Assembly: GCA_949542085.1 (NCBI GenBank)
Contig: CATGXW010000015.1
Span: 1-9,720 of the forward strand
From: an uncultured Alphaproteobacteria bacterium
GTDB lineage: Bacteria > Pseudomonadota > Alphaproteobacteria > RF32 > CAG-239
Direction: 5' to 3'
Length of the DNA stretch: 9,720 nucleotides
Part shown: piece by piece, positions 7,198 through 9,720 of the stretch
How positions within the stretch are numbered: position 1 is the stretch's first letter
Layout of the letters: every line of letters starts with the position of its first letter
The notes under the pieces: generated by a model
Told to the model about the DNA's origin: nothing
Database searches by the model: none
What the model saw: the letters and a program-made list of their open reading frames with translations, nothing else
Made by a program: the position numbers and the translations under genes

Positions 7198-7213
7198 CAA
7201 AAAGTGCTAAATC

Positions 7214-8500
<1,287 letters not shown>

Positions 8501-8547
8501 CTAATTAATAAAAACACTGGCTATAACTTGTTTTATTTTTGCGCTGA

Positions 8548-8553
8548 TGTCAA
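8548..8553 (-). promoter_or_regulatory. Possible -35 box for eno
   Basis: A perfect TTGACA is present on the minus strand 57 bases upstream of the eno start. No convincing -10 lies at normal spacing (the best is AGTTAT at 19 bases), so this is a tentative call. The 166-base divergent gap here is AT-rich and otherwise holds only the deaminase promoter region. Confidence 0.3.
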
Positions 8554-8601
8554 GAAAAAGTCTTCGTTTATAGCTATTTATTTCAATTTATTATTTTTAT
8601 A

Positions 8602-8628
8602 TTGTAAGTTTATGATAAAGCTTATAAA
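8602..8628 (+). promoter_or_regulatory. Candidate promoter for the dCMP deaminase gene
   Basis: TTGTAA (8602-8607) and TATAAA (8623-8628) are separated by 15 bases; an alternative -10 is TATGAT at 8611-8616. A GTTTAT-N10-ATAAAC inverted repeat (8608-8629) covers the same bases and could be an operator, or simply reflect AT richness. The start codon follows about 30 bases downstream. Confidence 0.35.
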
Positions 8629-8657
8629 CTAAATCAAAATAACAAAGGAGGACGGCA

Positions 8658-9122
8658 ATGTTTTCGGAAAAATGGCATCAGCGTTTTATGGAAGTGGCGG
8701 AATTGGTTGCGAGCTGGTCAAAAGATCCCTCGACCAAAACCGGAGCCGTTGTCGTTGGTCCGGATAGGGAAATTCGCGCCACCGGTTATAATGGTCTGGT
8801 TCGTGGTGTTGATGATGACAAGCCGGAACGAATGGAGCGTCCGACCAAATACGACTTTTTCGAACATGCCGAACGCAACGCCATTTACAATGCCTGCCTG
8901 ACCGGCACGTCGTTGAAGGGCTGTGTCATGTATGCGACACACGCACCTTGCACAGATTGTTGCCGCGCCATTATCCAGTCGGGGATTAAAATGGTCGTAA
9001 CCCATGAAGTCAAGGTCGATAAAACCACCCCGCAAAACACTTGGCGTGACAAGTTGGGATATTCCGAACAAATGTTTCGCGAAGCCGGAATAGAAGTCAA
9101 ATATCTGCCGCAAAAAGAATAA
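8658..9122 (+). CDS. Deoxycytidylate (dCMP) deaminase family protein
   Basis: This 154-residue zinc deaminase most likely converts dCMP to dUMP, feeding thymidylate synthesis in the cytosol. Seen: DPSTKTGAVVV at 23-33; GYNGLVRG at 43-50; the zinc/catalytic motif HAERNAI with His70 and the proton-shuttle Glu72; and PCTDCCRAI with zinc ligands Cys98 and Cys101. The GYNG..RG segment and HAExNAI form favour dCMP deaminase over cytidine deaminase, TadA or RibD deaminases, which have similar zinc motifs. Length fits the compact ComEB/dCMP deaminase class. The start is firm: AAAGGAGG at 8644-8651 with ideal spacing. The gene is divergent from eno and is followed by a 117-base gap with no obvious terminator, so some read-through into the response regulator gene is possible. 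Confidence 0.9.
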   Translation: MFSEKWHQRFMEVAELVASWSKDPSTKTGAVVVGPDREIRATGYNGLVRGVDDDKPERMERPTKYDFFEHAERNAIYNACLTGTSLKGCVMYATHAPCTDCCRAIIQSGIKMVVTHEVKVDKTTPQNTWRDKLGYSEQMFREAGIEVKYLPQKE

Positions 9123-9163
9123 AACAGGCTCTTTAAATCCTTGCAAGGCGTTATATATAGCAA

Positions 9164-9178
9164 TTAATAAATATTTAA
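9164..9178. promoter_or_regulatory. TTAA-N7-TTAA site, CtrA-type binding motif
   Basis: Both TTAA half-sites are exact and separated by seven bases, matching the full CtrA recognition consensus known from alphaproteobacteria. The site lies 61 bases before the response regulator start, where a promoter would be expected. The surrounding sequence is AT-rich, so a chance match cannot be excluded, and CtrA itself is not in the window. Confidence 0.4.
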
Positions 9179-9239
9179 TGAAAAACTGCTAGGACTTGAA
9201 ACACACAAATTTAACGCTGTAGTGATGCAGGAGAAAACG

Positions 9240-9720
9240 ATGAAAATTCTGATTGCGGACGACCATGCCTTGTTTCGTGACGGTTTGACAATGCATCTGG
9301 AGAAACTTGTGCCACAGGCTGTCATTTTACAGGCGGCTAATTACTCGCAAGCAATAAAATTGCTGAGTGACAATAAAAATTTTGATTTGATTATCGCTGA
9401 TTTAGATATGCAGGACATGCGCTGGGAAGACGGTTTGGCGGAATTGCGCCGCCATGCGCCCGAAGCGCGTATTGTTGTAATTTCCGCCAGCGAGGAAAAT
9501 AAGAATATTAAAAAAGCGCTGGAGTTGGGGATTAGCGGTTATATTTCCAAACGGGCGGAAACAAAAGTTATGATTTCGGCCTTGAAGTTGGTTTTGGACG
9601 GGGGAACATATCTGCCGCCGTCAATTATTGAAAACGCCAACACCGGTTTGTTTAATGACGGAGAAAACAAAAACAGATTGCTGACACCGCGTCAGACAGA
9701 AGTTTTGGGCTTTGTCGCCG
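9240..9720 (+). CDS. NarL/FixJ-type response regulator, C-terminus beyond right edge
   Basis: The first 160 codons of a two-component response regulator are present. Seen: a receiver domain (about 1-118) with the acidic pair Asp7-Asp8, the phosphoacceptor Asp54 in DLIIADLDM, the switch Ser82, and Lys104 in GYISK. A linker follows, then LTPRQTEVLGFVA from residue 148, the beginning of a LuxR/GerE-type helix-turn-helix (typically LTxRExEVL). It is therefore a DNA-binding transcription regulator; its kinase and targets are not visible. The loop after the phosphoacceptor reads DMRWEDG and appears slightly longer than the common PGMDG. The start is supported by AGGAG six bases upstream of ATG 9240. 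The upstream gap holds a CtrA-type motif. Confidence 0.93.
   Translation, partial: MKILIADDHALFRDGLTMHLEKLVPQAVILQAANYSQAIKLLSDNKNFDLIIADLDMQDMRWEDGLAELRRHAPEARIVVISASEENKNIKKALELGISGYISKRAETKVMISALKLVLDGGTYLPPSIIENANTGLFNDGENKNRLLTPRQTEVLGFVA

Noticed and set aside
9139..9148. Palindrome CCTTGCAAGG just after the deaminase gene as a terminator
   Set aside because: The arms meet without a loop and no T run follows, so it is not an intrinsic terminator.
9178..9192. Four-codon mini-ORF (Met-Lys-Asn-Cys-stop) before the response regulator
   Set aside because: It overlaps the TTAA-N7-TTAA site, lacks a ribosome-binding site and is likely chance.

Overview
The window looks like chromosomal DNA of a Gram-negative bacterium of moderate GC content with AT-rich intergenic gaps. 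An alphaproteobacterium is the best guess. The reasons are the enolase sequence type, the proteobacterial fused BatB/BatC protein, and a full TTAA-N7-TTAA (CtrA-type) motif upstream of a response regulator. This assignment is inference from sequence feel, not from a search. There are no mobile elements, CRISPR arrays, tRNAs or rRNAs. The longest gene-free stretch is 166 bases (8492-8657).

Positions 1-6164 (minus strand) hold a compact gene train read right to left: a DUF4381 protein, BatA, a BatB/BatC fusion, BatD, a class I glutamine amidotransferase-like (peptidase C26) enzyme and a VanX/DdpX-like D-Ala-D-Ala dipeptidase cut by the left edge. Most junctions overlap (ATGA, TGATG, 29 nt, 11 nt) and one has a 12-nt gap, so this is very probably one transcript with translational coupling. 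A plausible promoter lies in the 86-nt gap at 6165-6250. Bat (aerotolerance-type) proteins form membrane/periplasmic VWA and TPR assemblies. The usual upstream partners, a MoxR AAA+ ATPase and a DUF58 protein, are not here. Instead the operon carries two downstream hydrolases that could act on peptidoglycan-derived or gamma-glutamyl compounds.

Positions 6251-8491 (minus strand) carry an unrecognised 288-residue protein with an HExxH zinc-peptidase-like motif and, upstream of it, enolase (eno). A clear rho-independent terminator separates the two. From 8492 the orientation switches: a divergent AT-rich region leads into a plus-strand dCMP deaminase-family gene (8658-9122) and then a NarL/FixJ-type response regulator (9240 to beyond the right edge).

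The most interesting points are the extension of the Bat operon by the C26 and VanX-like enzymes, the degenerate metal-binding motif in the BatB VWA domain beside an intact one in BatA, the HExxH orphan protein, and the CtrA-type site before the response regulator. No clearly new defence or mobile system is visible.
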